DNA from: Cercis canadensis
Lineage: Eukaryota > Streptophyta > Magnoliopsida > Fabales > Fabaceae
Length of the DNA: 64,000 bases
NCBI GenBank assembly: GCA_003255065.1
Contig: QAOA01007460.1
Coordinates: forward strand, 1 to 64,000
Direction: 5' to 3'
Shown: positions 1 to 17,884 of the stretch, piece by piece
Layout: the number at the start of each line of letters is the position of its first letter
Numbering within the stretch: the first letter of the stretch is position 1
Program-made: the position numbers and the translations under genes
The notes under the pieces: generated by a model
The model's database searches: none
What the model was told of the DNA's origin: nothing
The model's input: the letters and a program-made list of their open reading frames with translations, nothing else

Positions 1-1740
1 ATGCCGGCGAAAGGTGGTCTTTAACATATTTTACAAAAAAATGGTCCTTTCAATATTTTGTTTTTTTCAAATTAAAACTGTAAGCAATTTAACTTAATCT
101 CAAATTAAAACAATGAATATCATTAGACAAGGTAGAGCATAATTATTTAATAAGAATATCTTTCATTTATTAGCTTAATTCTAAAATTTCTCTTATGGTA
201 TTTAATAAGAAGATCCTTGAGAAAATTATTTATATGTTACTGGTGCAACTAATGTTAAAGAGGCTAAACAAATTGTGATAAGAAAGGTGATAAAAGAGAC
301 TAGTATAATGCATTGACCGAAATGATAGTTGAGACGGTGGAGAGGCATAGTACCTTTTATTAGAATTGGAAAAATGGGTTTGGCCTAATGGGCTGGCCGT
401 TTTAGCTTGCAAAAATGGAGGATTGGGCCATATAAATTAGGCTAAGGCCAGACCTATATTTTTTTTAGGTTAGACCATATTACCAAATTATATTAGTAAG
501 TGTTATTTGAAAATATACACTACTACAATTTGTTTAATTACTCATGTATCTTTATTTTAAATTTACACTTATATACATTTTTTTTATATATCTTTAATTC
601 TTTATTTTAATTTTATTTATTACTTTATGCATATTTTGTTTTGTTTAATTAAATTTATTATTAAGTTAGCCTAAACTAGTCAAAATAACTAAAGAAAAAA
701 TTATAAACTCTTGTTAATTTAAAAAATGTCACTTGTATTGGCCCATTTTAGCTTGCAGCCCACAAAGGGTCGGACTGGGCTGGACTAGTAATATGCTGAC
801 CCAAATGAAAATAGGATAATTTGGCTCAGTCCGAATTAGTCCACGGTTCGATCAAGTCAGATTGGCCCGTTTTTCAGCTCTCCTTTTTATGAGAGCACTA
901 GGGACAATATTGTCTTCTTGTTTCAATCATGAATTGATGGAGGTGACATGAGGATATCAATATTTGAACAATTAAAAAAGATAGAAGGATTGACTATATA
1001 ATCCAAAGAGGATTTTGGTGGTTTGTTGATATGCAAGGACAACCATACAACTACATTTTCATGCAAGGGTATCCTGAATTGAGAGAGCTGTTTGTGGAAC
1101 AGATATTGGCTAAAAATTCTGCTTCCTAAATTGATATTGGTTGTTTGTGAAGCAAATGTTACGTAGCTGTTTGAACAAATATGTTATATTGATAAGAGAT
1201 TTTTGAATTTATGTTACTCTTGACTCCATTTATAAATTTTCTAATGCCATTTATGGTATTTATATTGATCAAGTATAAAATTCTTGTACCAAAAAATGCA
1301 TCGAGTTTGATCTTTTGATGCTAAGAGACGTGGTGTTCAGTTGAGATTACTTGTTTTTCACTTTCAAGCTATGTTGTACGGGTATGGGTATGAAACGCCG
1401 ATACGACATTTTTCAAAAAATGAGAGTACGAGTATGTCATGGGTACGTATATATATATATATATATATGAAATAACAAAAAAAAATGTTAAAATTCTCCA
1501 AATATTAAAAATATTAACCTTAATTCTTAAAAATAAATAACAACCAACAAGTATTAACTCAAAGTACAAATAATCAATCAAAATTCAACTATAAAAATAT
1601 AGATATTAAATAAATAGATCAATTCACAAATTTAGTTTTTAGTTAGTCTATGTAAATGAGCTCCAGAAGTTAAATGGGCTCTAAAAGTTAAATGAATCCA
1701 ATTCATTTAATAAAAATAATATAACAAAAAAAATTCATTT
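1..1740. other. AT-rich intergenic DNA without a gene
   Basis: I see no coding region on either strand. Two GC-richer patches (about 365-460 and 740-850) share GGCC/GGGCTGG and TTTTAGCTTGCA motifs, which suggests pieces of one old transposon, but no ends can be fixed. Confidence 0.6.
1447..1468. repeat. (TA)n microsatellite
   Basis: An uninterrupted run of about eleven TA dinucleotides within AT-rich intergenic DNA. Confidence 0.9.
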
Positions 1741-1865
1741 AGTCCCTCCCCCGACAAAGCCTCTCTCATCAATTTGTCTATTCGTTTCTGTTTCCTCTCG
1801 CCCTCCCCTCTCTCTCTCGCTCTCCACCTCTCATCCGACCCCGTCTCTGTCAGAGCTGAAGCGCC

Positions 1866-1958
1866 ATGGCTGTTTTTGTTCCTATCTTTGCCGTCATCAT
1901 CTCTGTAGACCTCATTGCTTTCATTCTTGCTGTCGGCGCCGAACGACGTCGTAGCACG
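1866..1958 (+). pseudogene. Orphan first exon of a DUF1218-type membrane protein
   Basis: The ATG opens a hydrophobic segment (MAVFVPIFAVIISVDLIAFI) followed by LAVGAERRRST and then a consensus splice donor, GTAAGC, at 1959. This is the N-terminal transmembrane segment and the exon-1 end I know from plant DUF1218 proteins (four-helix cell-wall/lignin-related membrane proteins of about 180 residues). A CT-rich stretch at 1745-1860 resembles a 5' UTR. I found no second exon with the Cys-rich loop or the remaining helices in the next several kb; SINE and fold-back sequences follow instead. It is probably a truncated gene copy. The family call rests on about 30 residues. Confidence 0.5.
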
Positions 1959-2373
1959 GTAAGCCTCTTCTCCTCTTTCTTCCTCTTAATCTGCAATCCA
2001 GCTTTGCAATCTTACCATTTCTTCCCCTTTTTAGGCGAATCTGCAATCATAACTGGTTGCTCCACCACCTGCTCCGTCGTCTTCTTCATTTTTTCATGTT
2101 AAATTTGGATATTAAAAAAAAAAAAAAGGTGGAGAGCGTTTCCGGCACTAGTACGCATTTTAATTTTTATAAGAATATCTAATAAAATTAGAAATTAAAA
2201 AATATGAAAAATAGAAGAAAAATCCGAAAATGTAGAAAAAGTAATACAACACTTATAAGTAAAGACTTGTTTATGACGTATGGGAGTTTTAGTGAAATTT
2301 ACTAACATATGGGAGTTTTCAAACAATTTCTATTACTTTTTCTATATCATTATGTTATGTATTCTAATGCAAG

Positions 2374-2600
2374 TTAGCTCAATTGGTTAAAAGGTTTTGG
2401 CTTAGGGCTTTGCATATCTTAGGTGTTGAGTTCAAATCCCATGTGGCTAACAATCTTGTTTGATAGGCATCCTGAAAGATTCCATGGTACCCAGTAGCTA
2501 GTTGAGTAAACTTCTCTAAATGCCAATAAAATTGTAAAGGTAATCCTTTGAGTGAGTCTTTGTCTGTCCCTTTATAGATTCTTAGACATGTCACTAATGC
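2374..2600 (+). repeat. tRNA-derived SINE-like element
   Basis: A pol III A-box-like sequence (TTAGCTCAATTGGTTAA, 2374 onward) is followed 54 nt later by a B-box-like GAGTTCAAATCCC (2428-2440). This is the promoter arrangement of tRNA-derived plant SINEs. The 3' end is not clear, and no target-site duplication was fixed. Confidence 0.5.
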
Positions 2601-3203
2601 TTTGCTCGAAAGTATTGAAGCAACTTTTCCTTATTACCCATTTTATTCATAAAAAGAAATGCTTATGTATTTTAGACATGTCCCACTCTTAATGAAGGTA
2701 GCTTATTCTTAACAATGGTGCATTTGATGGTTTTTCTAAATAAAATAATCAATCACATGGAATTTGGCTTCTCTAAAGTCAACATTTGTATAGCGAACAT
2801 GGGTGCCGCCGAAATCTGTGGCTAGGCTACACCATATTAATTATGGATGAAAATCACCATTTGCTCTAGCTAGCATGCGGCTGTTAGAGAAAAGTCAATT
2901 ATTTGAAATGTTTACTAAATTATATCTTTTTTGTTTTGTCATATGGTGGTAAGGAGGTTGGAACTTTTAATTTCTGTAAACTACCCAAATAACTCATCAT
3001 TAGAGTACATTTAGACCCCGTTTGAGTAAACAACTTATTTAAGCCCTTATGATATACTAAGGCCCCGTGGCTTATTAAATCATACCTAGCTTTGAAACTA
3101 TACTAAATAGTCTACACGAGAAACCTTATCAAATTACTTACAAAAGTTTATTTCCACACCAAAAAAGAAAATCATTAGCAAAAGATTAATTAATAAAATA
3201 CAA

Positions 3204-3480
3204 TCAACATGTGTAATAGAAGGATGTATTTTTTGGTTTTCTACCGGTGTCTGGGCTTCGTCCGACTAATTCGGTTTCGAGTCTGGAAGGACCACAAGGG
3301 AGGCAAAGCTCTCCTAATAGACGCAGCTGCATATCCAAAGGCTCGAACCCGAGACCCTTAGTTAAGCTAGAACATAAAATGTATGGTTGGTTCAATGGTT
3401 AAATGTTTTGATTCTTCACTTAATAATTTGAATTTGAAGTCATAAGAATCTGTTAATAAAACATTTTATGTGAGTCTTGC
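3204..3480. repeat. Possible SINE-like or tRNA-related repeat
   Basis: The minus strand carries GGGTTCGAGCC (about 3340-3350), close to a pol III B box. The plus strand has TGGTTCAATGGTTAAATG at about 3386, close to an A box. The spacing does not make one standard promoter, so this may be two overlapping old insertions. Confidence 0.25.
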
Positions 3481-3989
3481 CTTTAATTTTAATACAGCCT
3501 AATCGATTCCTACTAATTATTAGGACAAGATTCCCTAAGCCTATATTTTAATAAGAGCAGAAATCTTAATCAGAATCTTAATTAGTTGTTGAGTTGCAAG
3601 TGATGACATTGTACATGAGTTTGCTAACATACAACAAAAGCTTTTCTTATACTGATATGCACAGGGCGCTAGTCTTTGGATTTGAGATTTCATGGATGAA
3701 AGTCGCTTGTATAAATAATTGCGGAGATGGGTATTACTAATGCTACTTTGACCAATTTGGTGAAATGCTTCAATGCTCGCCGATTTCTTCGTGTCATTCA
3801 CCATTGGGGTTTTCCGTCAACTGTGGTATGACACGTCTGATTTTTAATTTTTGTTTAGCTAAAAGAATATCTGATATTAGGTAGGAAAAACAGTGTAGCT
3901 CAATCATAATATTAAGGAATTGTAGCCCCAAAAAAAAAAAATGCTGCTTTTACCTTAAACTTTTAAGGCTTAATTGTAATTTTGGTCCT
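3480..3989. other. Intergenic sequence without a recognised gene
   Basis: No convincing coding signal. A short segment near 3590 (GAGTTGCAAGTGATGACATT) recurs near 19825, so part of this stretch is a dispersed repeat. Confidence 0.5.
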
Positions 3990-4492
3990 CATATTTTAAT
4001 AACTTGAATTTTTTTGTCCACCATCTTTAAAAATGAACTATCGAGTCCCTCTATATTCATAAAATGTACAATTTTAGTCATTTTGTCTTTAAGTCAAAAT
4101 TTTTAGGTTAATTTTAAGTTGTAAAGTTATCTGATTCATAATCACACCATTTAGATTTAAGAGCTACGTTTTGTGAACCTCTCCACTAAATTTCAGCTCG
4201 ATTTAACGGTAAATGAGTCTAAATCTTTAATTAGATGAAAACTTAGGGTTTTAGTATTTTGGGTTGAATCCCACCGTTAGATCGAGTTGAAATTTAGTGT
4301 GGAGGTTCATAAAACGTAGTTCTTCAATCTGAACGGTGAGATTATGAATCAGATCACTTTAAACCTTGAAATAAACCTAAGAATTTTGACTTAAAGACAA
4401 AATGACTAAAATCGTACATTTTATGAATATAGAGGGACTCAATAGTTTATTTTTAAAAAAAGGGAACCAAAAAGTTCAAGTTCTTAAAATAT
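3990..4492. repeat. Fold-back (long inverted repeat) element
   Basis: The left arm (3990-4210) is the reverse complement of the right arm (4273-4492), separated by about 62 bp. The arms match along their whole length with scattered substitutions (estimated 85-90% identity). Shared blocks include GAGTCCCTCTATATTCATAA and CATTTTGTCTTTAAGTCAAA. No ORF lies inside. It fits a non-autonomous fold-back DNA transposon or MITE. A single N at 4493 directly abuts the right arm, so the right end may be an assembly edge. Confidence 0.8.
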
Positions 4493-4964
4493 NTTTTTCT
4501 TTGAAAATTTTCATAATATGTAATTATGAAAATTGATTGAGTCATGTGCTTTGTGCTTTTCCCCAATCTCTGCGAATGGGATTCTCGAAAGGGTGAAACC
4601 TCTCTACCATCGTTTGTAATATTAGCTAGGACTCTGTATTTGTTTTCTTTTCTTTTTCGGCTAAAGAAAAATATGATATTACATAAGAAAAACTGAGTAG
4701 TTCTATCCTACACAAAGAAAAAAAAAATGTTTTATTTTTTATTTTTTTACTTTTAACCTTTAAACTTTTTCAGGATAAAGTCGACAAAGAAAACAATAGA
4801 TCATCATATTGTATATATCAACCTTTGATTAGCCCATATATGCTGAATATTGGTCCTAATATAGCCTTGTTGGATGCAAATCTTGAATATATGGATATGA
4901 TATACGAAGTATGATGCAACAATTATTTTGGATAAGATCCTTACAACATTTTAATTAAAGTTAC

Positions 4965-5130
4965 TAGATCAGTGAACCATTCTGCTGATGCGTTAGCTGT
5001 TTTTGCTTCTGTTAATGTTTCTGGTTTCATTTCTTGGTGCCAGTGTCCACCAAGTTTTCTTGTTGCTAACTTGGCTTTTGATGCTTAATGCAATTCCCTT
5101 TTTCTATCAAAAAAGAAAAAAGTAGTACGA
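4965..5130 (+). pseudogene. LINE RNase H 3' end fragment
   Basis: Translation gives RSVNHSADALAVFAS followed by WCQCPPSFLVANLAFDA and a stop. This is the typical C-terminus of the plant RNase H-like domain found at the end of LINE ORF2 and in related domesticated genes (conserved N-x-x-ADALA). A short A-rich tail (TCAAAAAAGAAAAAAG) follows, as at LINE 3' ends. Only the last 50 or so codons remain. Confidence 0.55.
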
Positions 5131-5167
5131 TTACCTAATTAGATAAAGTAAATGTAATAAAATTTAT

Positions 5168-5350
5168 ATTCTTCTTTCTATTCTAATTTTCAGCTCACTA
5201 GCTAGATTTTTATTTCAATTATAAAATAAATGGATTAAAAGTTTAAAAAAAATCTATATATTCTTATTTCTATTCTAATTTTCAGCTCACTAGCTAGATT
5301 TTTATTTCAATTATAAAATAAATGGATTAAAAGTTTAAAAAAAATCTAAT
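5168..5350. repeat. Tandem duplication, 92-bp unit
   Basis: Two adjacent copies (5168-5259 and 5260-5350) share CTATTCTAATTTTCAGCTC and the following AT-rich stretch almost exactly, which indicates a recent local duplication. Confidence 0.85.
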
Positions 5351-6902
5351 TTCTTAATTTTACTTTCACTTCATTACTTACTAAGTGTATATATTTAATT
5401 TTAATTAATTTCACTCTCTAAAAAAATATTAATTTATATAAATGAAGATGCAATTAATATGGAGTTCATACAAAAAAGCTTCTCCCCTAGCTAGCCAAAG
5501 TTAAAGAGGTCAATGTTTTCAGTGTTCATGGCATGCATTGTCACTTATCAGCTTTCCATGAATGGTCAGCATTCAAGGAATGATTGTGTGAGAAATCCTC
5601 ATGAAAGCCTTGAAAGCTAACAGAATCTCCAGAATATCCCATTGTGACCTAATCTCCTCCCCCATTTTTTGTTAATATCAATGTCATTTTTCATAGTAGC
5701 TTTCATCCACGGGAGAATATACATACTGTCATTATTTTTCCTTTATGTATATGATAATTATCACGGACTACAAAATTACTGCACTACACTCTAGAATATT
5801 CTTGACATTTTCAATGGTTATTGTATACGTATTTGTGGTTAATAACCACTCTACTCCATGAATCACCACTTATACTGATAATAACGACAGCCATTACCAT
5901 GATAACGACTACCCATTGTGTGGACAGTATGACCTCGTTTTATGGTAGTATCAATCTCGTTTTTCTTTGTAGTTAATAATTAATTGTCTTTAATTCTTCC
6001 ATATCCGTATCTCTTCGTACTTAAATGTTATCGTACCCTCAAAATACATATTATATAATTCGGGGATTCTATGATACTACGTAAGTATGTCATACTACAC
6101 TGACGAGGTGATAATTTTATGCATAATTTTATTGGAAGATGTTAGGCTGTCCTTGATATTTTAAATGGTAGAAACAAAAAAAAGAAAAAAAAAAAACCTT
6201 CCATTGGGAGTTTGTGATAGAATGAATTTTTTATTTTAGTGTCATCATGAAGATTTCAAAAAATTGATTTACCTAATATATGTCAAAACAGTTAATCATT
6301 TCTTATAAAATTTATAAATGAAGCAATATAAAAAAGAATACCAACAAACAAATTAAAATATTAATAATTTTCTTTGACCCTATTACAATTAAAATTTGTC
6401 AACAATTTGAAGATTTGACATATATTAAGTAACTCGGTTTTTTTATATCCTCATAATGGTACCAAATTTAAAAATTTATTCCGTCCCAAACTCTTAGTGA
6501 AAGGTATTTTCCATTTTTACCCCTCCCATGTAACTTTGGTAGCTTATAATCCCCAAATTTTAATATATTTTGTGTATATTTTTCTAATAAAATTACCAAT
6601 TTGTGTTTAGATGACGTAGTAATCTAGAAGTGCCCAAGTATATCTTATTTTGGTTCTACTCCTTCTTCAATAGTATCTCTTTAACTTATCAATTACTTAA
6701 AGAAAATATGTTCAAGACGACCCTTTCCTTTTTATAGAAAATAAAAAGTAATAGTCTTTACTTTTGCTCAAACATTAGAGGTTTATTGAAGAAATACCTT
6801 AATGGTTAAACACTTTTCATTATGGAGGTACTCTGTCCAAATTTTATTAGGACGGAATGATATGTGATGAAATTTTAAGAAGAATAAGCTATCTCATATT
6901 GT
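5351..6902. other. Intergenic DNA without a recognised gene
   Basis: AT-rich with stops in all frames. I see no gene, structural RNA or clear transposon ends. Confidence 0.5.
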
Positions 6903-6991
6903 ATATCTCTTGTTGACTAAAAAAATTAGAGGATTGGGTTATGAACGTGATGGATGTGGTGTTAAAGGTGCGGTTCTAAACATGAGACATG

Positions 6992-7228
6992 CTATTTCAA
7001 ACTATCGGACACATTATGAGACATGCTATTCCAAACAACAAAACAATCACCCTTTACCACAAGCTCCATAAATTGTAAATCTTGAACAAGAAGAAACACT
7101 TCTTGAAAAGCCCAAGCCTTTATCACTGTTGGAGATAATAAAGAAAAGCAACGTTTGGAAGCAGCCACATAACACGTGACATGACTATCCCGCACAACCA
7201 TACCCATACCTCCCTTACCTAGCTCCAA
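6992..7228 (-). pseudogene. RNase H-like (RVT_3) fragment, copy 1
   Basis: The minus strand encodes about 78 residues including GGMGMVVRDSH, KAWAFQEVFLLVQDL and ELVVKGDCFVVW. These match the plant RNase H-like domain: G-x-G-x-VxRD strand, E-A-x-A helix (here A-F-Q-E), and the ExD segment. It is the N-terminal two-thirds of the domain, cut from any reverse transcriptase, and is a LINE or RNase H-like gene remnant. A poly(A) run beside it (7227-7246 on +) lies upstream of the minus-strand reading. Confidence 0.55.
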
Positions 7229-7337
7229 AAAAAAAAAAAAAAAAAACCNTATCTCTTGTTGGCTAAAAAAATTAGAGGATTGGGTTATGAACGTGATGGA
7301 TGTGGTGTTGAAGGTGCGGTTCTAAACATGAGACATG

Positions 7338-7574
7338 CTATTTCAAACTATCGGACACACTATGAGACATGCTATTCCAAACAACAAAACAATCACCCTT
7401 TACCACAAGCTCCATAAATTGTAAATCTTGAACAAGAAGAAACACTTCTTGAAAAGCCCAAGCCTTTATCACTGTTGGAGATAATAAAGAAAAGCAACGT
7501 TTGGAAGCAGCCACATAACACGTGACATGACTATCCCGCACAACCATACCCATACCTCCCTTACCTAGCTCCAA
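7338..7574 (-). pseudogene. RNase H-like (RVT_3) fragment, copy 2
   Basis: It is nearly identical to the fragment 346 bp upstream, differing by one residue (N to S near the end). The whole block 7250-7591 repeats 6903-7248 across a single N. This is probably an unmerged assembly overlap or two haplotypes rather than a second locus. Confidence 0.5.
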
Positions 7575-7955
7575 AAAAAAAAAAAAAAAAANAAAAAAAA
7601 AAAAAAAACCGCTGCATCGACATTCACTTTGAAGACACTATAATGATCTTCATAACTTAAAATGCTTGTTCCTCTATTGTTGTACACACCGAAAGAGTTA
7701 ACAAATCAATCTACTAATAAGATGAATGAACTTGTCTTTTCCCATTTTGATAATCCTTGTCATAACTCTGAAAAGACTGAAATAGAAAACAAATTTTATA
7801 GTTTTTTATGACTTCGTATATCTAATTCAACATGTTTCAGTTAAAATCTCAAATTAATTTTTTCTTTCTCTGTAAAGTTAAAATGATAATACTTCTCTGC
7901 AAGCATATACTTATGAGGGCTTGAAGATGTGTTAAGCATAAAAATCCAACATTAG

Positions 7956-8585
7956 GGGTCATAGTCATAGAGCCCCTGCCATAACTGCCTCTACACACTG
8001 CGTGACATTAAGCCAGGAGCAAATAACACTATTCTAAAATAGAAGCAGCACTTTGTTGAGTTGGTTAGCCATTAAAAAGGCATTGACACAAACAAGTGGG
8101 TGTCTCAGAAACAGTGTTCAATTTTGTTTCCTTTCCCTGCTTTTGCAAGGTTGTATATGCATGAGATAAGCANAATTCTCTACCCCTCCAAACCCCCCAA
8201 TTTGGGGGGTTGAAATTTGTGAATGAAAAAAGGAGTGCAAGGGTCAAAGTTTAACCCTTGGTTTCCTTCCCTTTTCAAACTTAAAACTCCCAAACAAGGG
8301 AGTGGACTCTCTCATTCCTCTCCTCTCCTCTCCTTTCCCTTCCAAAAGAACTCCCAAACATACCCTAGGGGTCATAGTCATAGAGCCCCTGCCATAACTG
8401 CCTCTACACACTGCGTGACATTAAGCCAGGAGCAAATAACACTACTCTAAAATAGAAGCAGCACTTTGTTGAGTTGGTTAGCCATTAAAAAGGCATTGAC
8501 ACAAACAAGTGGGTGTCTCAGAAACAGTGTTCAATTTTGTTTCCTTTCCCTGCTTTTGCAAGGTTGTATATGCATGAGATAAGCA
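7956..8585. repeat. Direct duplication across an N at 8173
   Basis: The segment GGGTCATAGTCATAGAGCCC through to GCATGAGATAAGCA occurs at about 7956-8172 and again at about 8368-8585. The first copy ends exactly at the N. Between them lies a MITE-like insert present on one side only. This fits two alleles, with and without the MITE, placed in series. Confidence 0.75.
8182..8372. repeat. MITE-like element, right end preserved
   Basis: A non-coding insert ending AACTCCCAAACATACCCTA. The reverse complement of that end (TAGGGTATGTTTGGGAGTT) matches the start of the sequence at 10186, so the two are probably members of one MITE family sharing a terminal inverted repeat. The left end is lost at the N at 8173. 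Confidence 0.5.
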
Positions 8586-8589
8586 TTCC

Positions 8590-9349
8590 ATCCATGGCAG
8601 GCATCTTGAAAAAGAAAGGTAATTAATGCTGCTAGTGAACAATTCCATTAAAATTGGAATTTTATTTGGAAAAAGGTTGTAGAGGCAGTGCATAAACACT
8701 TCCTAATACGTTTCCAGCATTGGGGAATTTGGTAAGAACATAATTAACTTAATTACCAAGTTAGCCAAATAAGTAGCTTCCTAAATTACCAAAGTGTCCT
8801 TTTGTGGGTGGTGGACTTGGTTGTGATATAGTTTCTTAAACTTTCATGTCGATGAAGACATGCATGAAGTCATCTTCTTTTGTCAGCAGAGCTTGACAGT
8901 TTGACTTCCTACAAAGAGATTGAAGAAGAACGAGACAAAGAATAAAACAGTCAACAATAAGTGATAGAGAAGTAAAACATCAAAGGATCTTTTAGGATTC
9001 CAAATTTTCAATAATATTATTATATAATATCAAATCAAAATATATAACATTCCTGGAAAGATCGCAGACAGAGATTTCAGTGATGTGAACGTCTTCCTAT
9101 ATTTGTGCTTCGCTTAAGAGAATCAAGCAGCAATTATTGAAACTAAAAACTCTCCTTGATTACAAGAATCAAGGAGCAATTATTGAAACTAGAATCCTCC
9201 TTGATTAAGTGAAGACGAATATAAATTCAACCGACTATAAATATAAATCGAGGAGAGGCTGAAACTAAACACCCTCTTCGCCGTCTATAATTTCAGGCGC
9301 TGACTCTACGGCGCTGTTCAGTACTCCTTCCTCCTCCTCCTTCTCCTTT
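8590..9349. other. Intergenic DNA; small repeats and a hairpin
   Basis: No gene recognised. A perfect 10-bp inverted repeat with a 5-nt loop (CTCCTTGATT / AATCAAGGAG) lies at 9152-9176. The motif CAATTATTGAAACTA is repeated around it. Confidence 0.45.
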
Positions 9350-9646
9350 TGGCTTTTGCTCAAAAAAGCTACGAGCTTGCTTCATATTCTCAAAGGTTTG
9401 CCACTCAAACCAACCATCCTTCTTCAAATTGATAGTCTTATATGTGAGAAAGCCCCTTTGTCATCCACAAAAACCTTACCATCTTTGTTTAGACCATCTT
9501 CAGTTTCTGCTGGTGAGCCTCGAACCTCCAAGTCAAATCTTTGATCAAGAAAGGCGTTGTAACTGAAGTTCTCAAGCAATCTTTATGTCCCTCCACATAT
9601 AAGGATTACTTTGCTGCCCTCCTTGATGCTCAGGACTTCTGCTTAG
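9350..9646 (+). pseudogene. SDE3/MOV10-like helicase exon fragment
   Basis: One frame reads LLKKATSLLHILKGLPLKP and on to GEPRTSKSN. After a frame change the sequence reads VKSLIKKGVVTEVLKQ and PSTYKDYFAALLDAQDF, ending at a GTAATA donor (9647). The second part resembles what I recall of the N-terminal region of plant SDE3-like RNA helicases (STYKDYFAALLxAEDF). The frame change, the lack of a clear start and the absence of recognisable helicase motifs downstream make it a broken exon copy. The family assignment is from memory of a short motif and is tentative. Confidence 0.35.
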
Positions 9647-10185
9647 AGGTAATACTGAATCACATATATTGATATCTGGCATTGTTCTGTTCTTCTGAAA
9701 TAACATGTGGTATAATGACACTCCTTTGGTTATAAGAATCAAACTGTTTGATGTAGAGATTCTATTCTCGCTGTATGTTTCTCTGTCTTATCTAGCATAT
9801 TCCACTCTCTATGTATCCAAAAATATTTCTTTTGAAAAAAATTCAATGCAAAAATTTAATGAGTATGAAGTCAAGGACAAATTCATGGGACCACAATTAG
9901 TACTCAGAAAATATCTAGAATACGTATTTATGGCCTTCCCTTGTATGTAAGATAAGTTTGGGAGATGGAGAGTATCTACAAGCTAGAATAAAGGCATGGT
10001 TTCAAAAACAAGAGTTATCTCAGTATTTGAAGCCAGTAAAATATTCACTTACGAAATTCTTTTTTGTAATTTAACTGGCTGAAAAGGGGTTGAGTAAAGT
10101 TCCATTCTAGTTATTGGCCGATGTATTTGTAGATTTTTCTGTCCCCACTAGAAATTAGAAGTTGCCCCCACATCTCCATTGCTTT
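9647..10185. other. Intergenic sequence
   Basis: No recognisable protein. A hydrophobic open stretch at 9705-9950 has no motif that I know. Confidence 0.4.
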
Positions 10186-10610
10186 AGGGTTTGTTTGGGA
10201 GTTAAAATTGGGGTAAAATGAGAGGAAAGGAAAAGAGTAAATATATCAATTCCCTTGTTTGGGAGTTCAAGATTAAAAAATAAAAGAAAACTAATAGATA
10301 ACTTTAAACTCTCACATTCTTTTTTTGCCTTTACTTTTGTGTTTTTCTAATTTGGAGAGGAAAAAAAAAGTAGTTTATTATTATACCTCTATTTATTTTT
10401 TCAAATTATTTTTCGAATATTATTTAGATAATATTATTAAATCTTATATTAAATATATTTACTTTATAAATAAAAGATAAATATGTAAAATTATAAATTT
10501 TTCTTTCATTTTGCTCATTTTAATCATCCAAATAAAAAAAAAAACCCCTCCCTTTCTTTCTTTTCCCTCTCTTTCCTCTCCTATTGTCTCCTTTCCTCCC
10601 CTCGATTAAA
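10186..10610. repeat. MITE-like element, left end preserved
   Basis: It begins TAGGGTTTGTTTGGGAGTT, matching the inverted end of the 8182-8372 element. A polypurine stretch follows, then a CT-rich mirror stretch (10545-10605). The expected right terminal repeat is missing, so it is truncated or diverged. Confidence 0.45.
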
Positions 10611-11711
10611 ATTTTGAAAGATGACGTGAGGAGTGGGATAAATAATAAGGCAAGTGAATGGACATTATTTTTTTTTTGTTTTACTTTAGATGAAACACAG
10701 ATAGAACTTTATCTGAAGTTTTCTAAAGCTTTCCTCTTCTCCCATTGTTACCATCACCATGTCGACCTGAGCAACAACCGAACTGTCCCACCCTTTGTAC
10801 TTTGAGAGTTTTAGTGTTGTGGTCGATTTTTATTTCTCTCTTTTACCCTCCACAATCACATAGTTGTTGTCTTTTTTGTCCTCTTACTCACAATAGACCA
10901 AAAAAAAAAAGGTATAAATTACTTCAATATTTATTTTTATTTTTATATTTTACAAATATGATATAATTATGTGAAAATTTTCTTTTATTTATTTATTTTT
11001 ATATATTAATTTTACACAATTAGCACCTTATTATATTTTTTAAAATTTAATTAAAATTTCTATTACGTGTGTGGTAGTGGTTGAAATAAATCATGAGTTC
11101 AAGTTGTTCTACATTTTGTTTATTTAACAAATTTATACACAAATTCTTGTGATTTATGTTGTCTATATGCACAAATTAACCATATACATTTTTAAAATTG
11201 ATTAAAATTTATAATGCTAGCTAGTTTAAATACTTATTGTTTATAGTTGAGAAATTTAGTGTTTTGTTTTAGTCTCAATTAGTTATTAAGTATGTTTCAC
11301 ATTGAAACCGAACTACATTATATCTTGTATATTTTATGTCATTGTTTTCTTACTTATGTGTATATACAAATTTTTTTGATAAAAATATTTATAATATATT
11401 TCTTGACACCACTAGCCAAAATTTCTTGATCTGTGATTGATTTCCAATCTTGTCGAAATCTAATATTTTCATAATCATATTAATGTTCTAGTTGTCTTTT
11501 TTTTTTTTTCAATAAAGTGTTTCACTATTTATTTTTCAATATTCTTTATGCATATATACATGTACTCGAGGTACATGTTCACTTTTTATCTTCAAGGGAT
11601 TGATGAAGCCATTGACTGCATGCATGAATTCTTCAGGTTCTCTTATTCCTAATCTTGGCACTCTTACTGATGAGAAAGCATTAGATCTAAGTAACCTGAA
11701 CCATTGGAATA
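10611..11711. other. Upstream region of the ABCC gene
   Basis: AT-rich sequence without coding content. A TATA-like ATATATACATG lies near 11552, but no transcription start can be assigned. In the frame of the chosen ABCC start there are several stops just upstream of 11712 (about 11680-11700). Confidence 0.4.

Positions 11712-17884
<6,173 letters not shown>

Larger units (their letters stand above)
6903..7591. repeat. Direct duplication across an N at 7249
   Basis: Block 6903-7248 and block 7250-7591 are almost the same, including their terminal A homopolymers. The second homopolymer contains another N at 7592. The copy boundary coincides with the N, which points to an assembly join. Confidence 0.8.

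Noticed and set aside
6992..7574. Two tandem RNase H-like genes
   Set aside because: They are identical apart from a few bases and separated by an N at the copy border; most likely an assembly duplicate of one fragment.
9152..9176. microRNA hairpin
   Set aside because: Only a 10-bp stem, too short for a plant MIRNA precursor.
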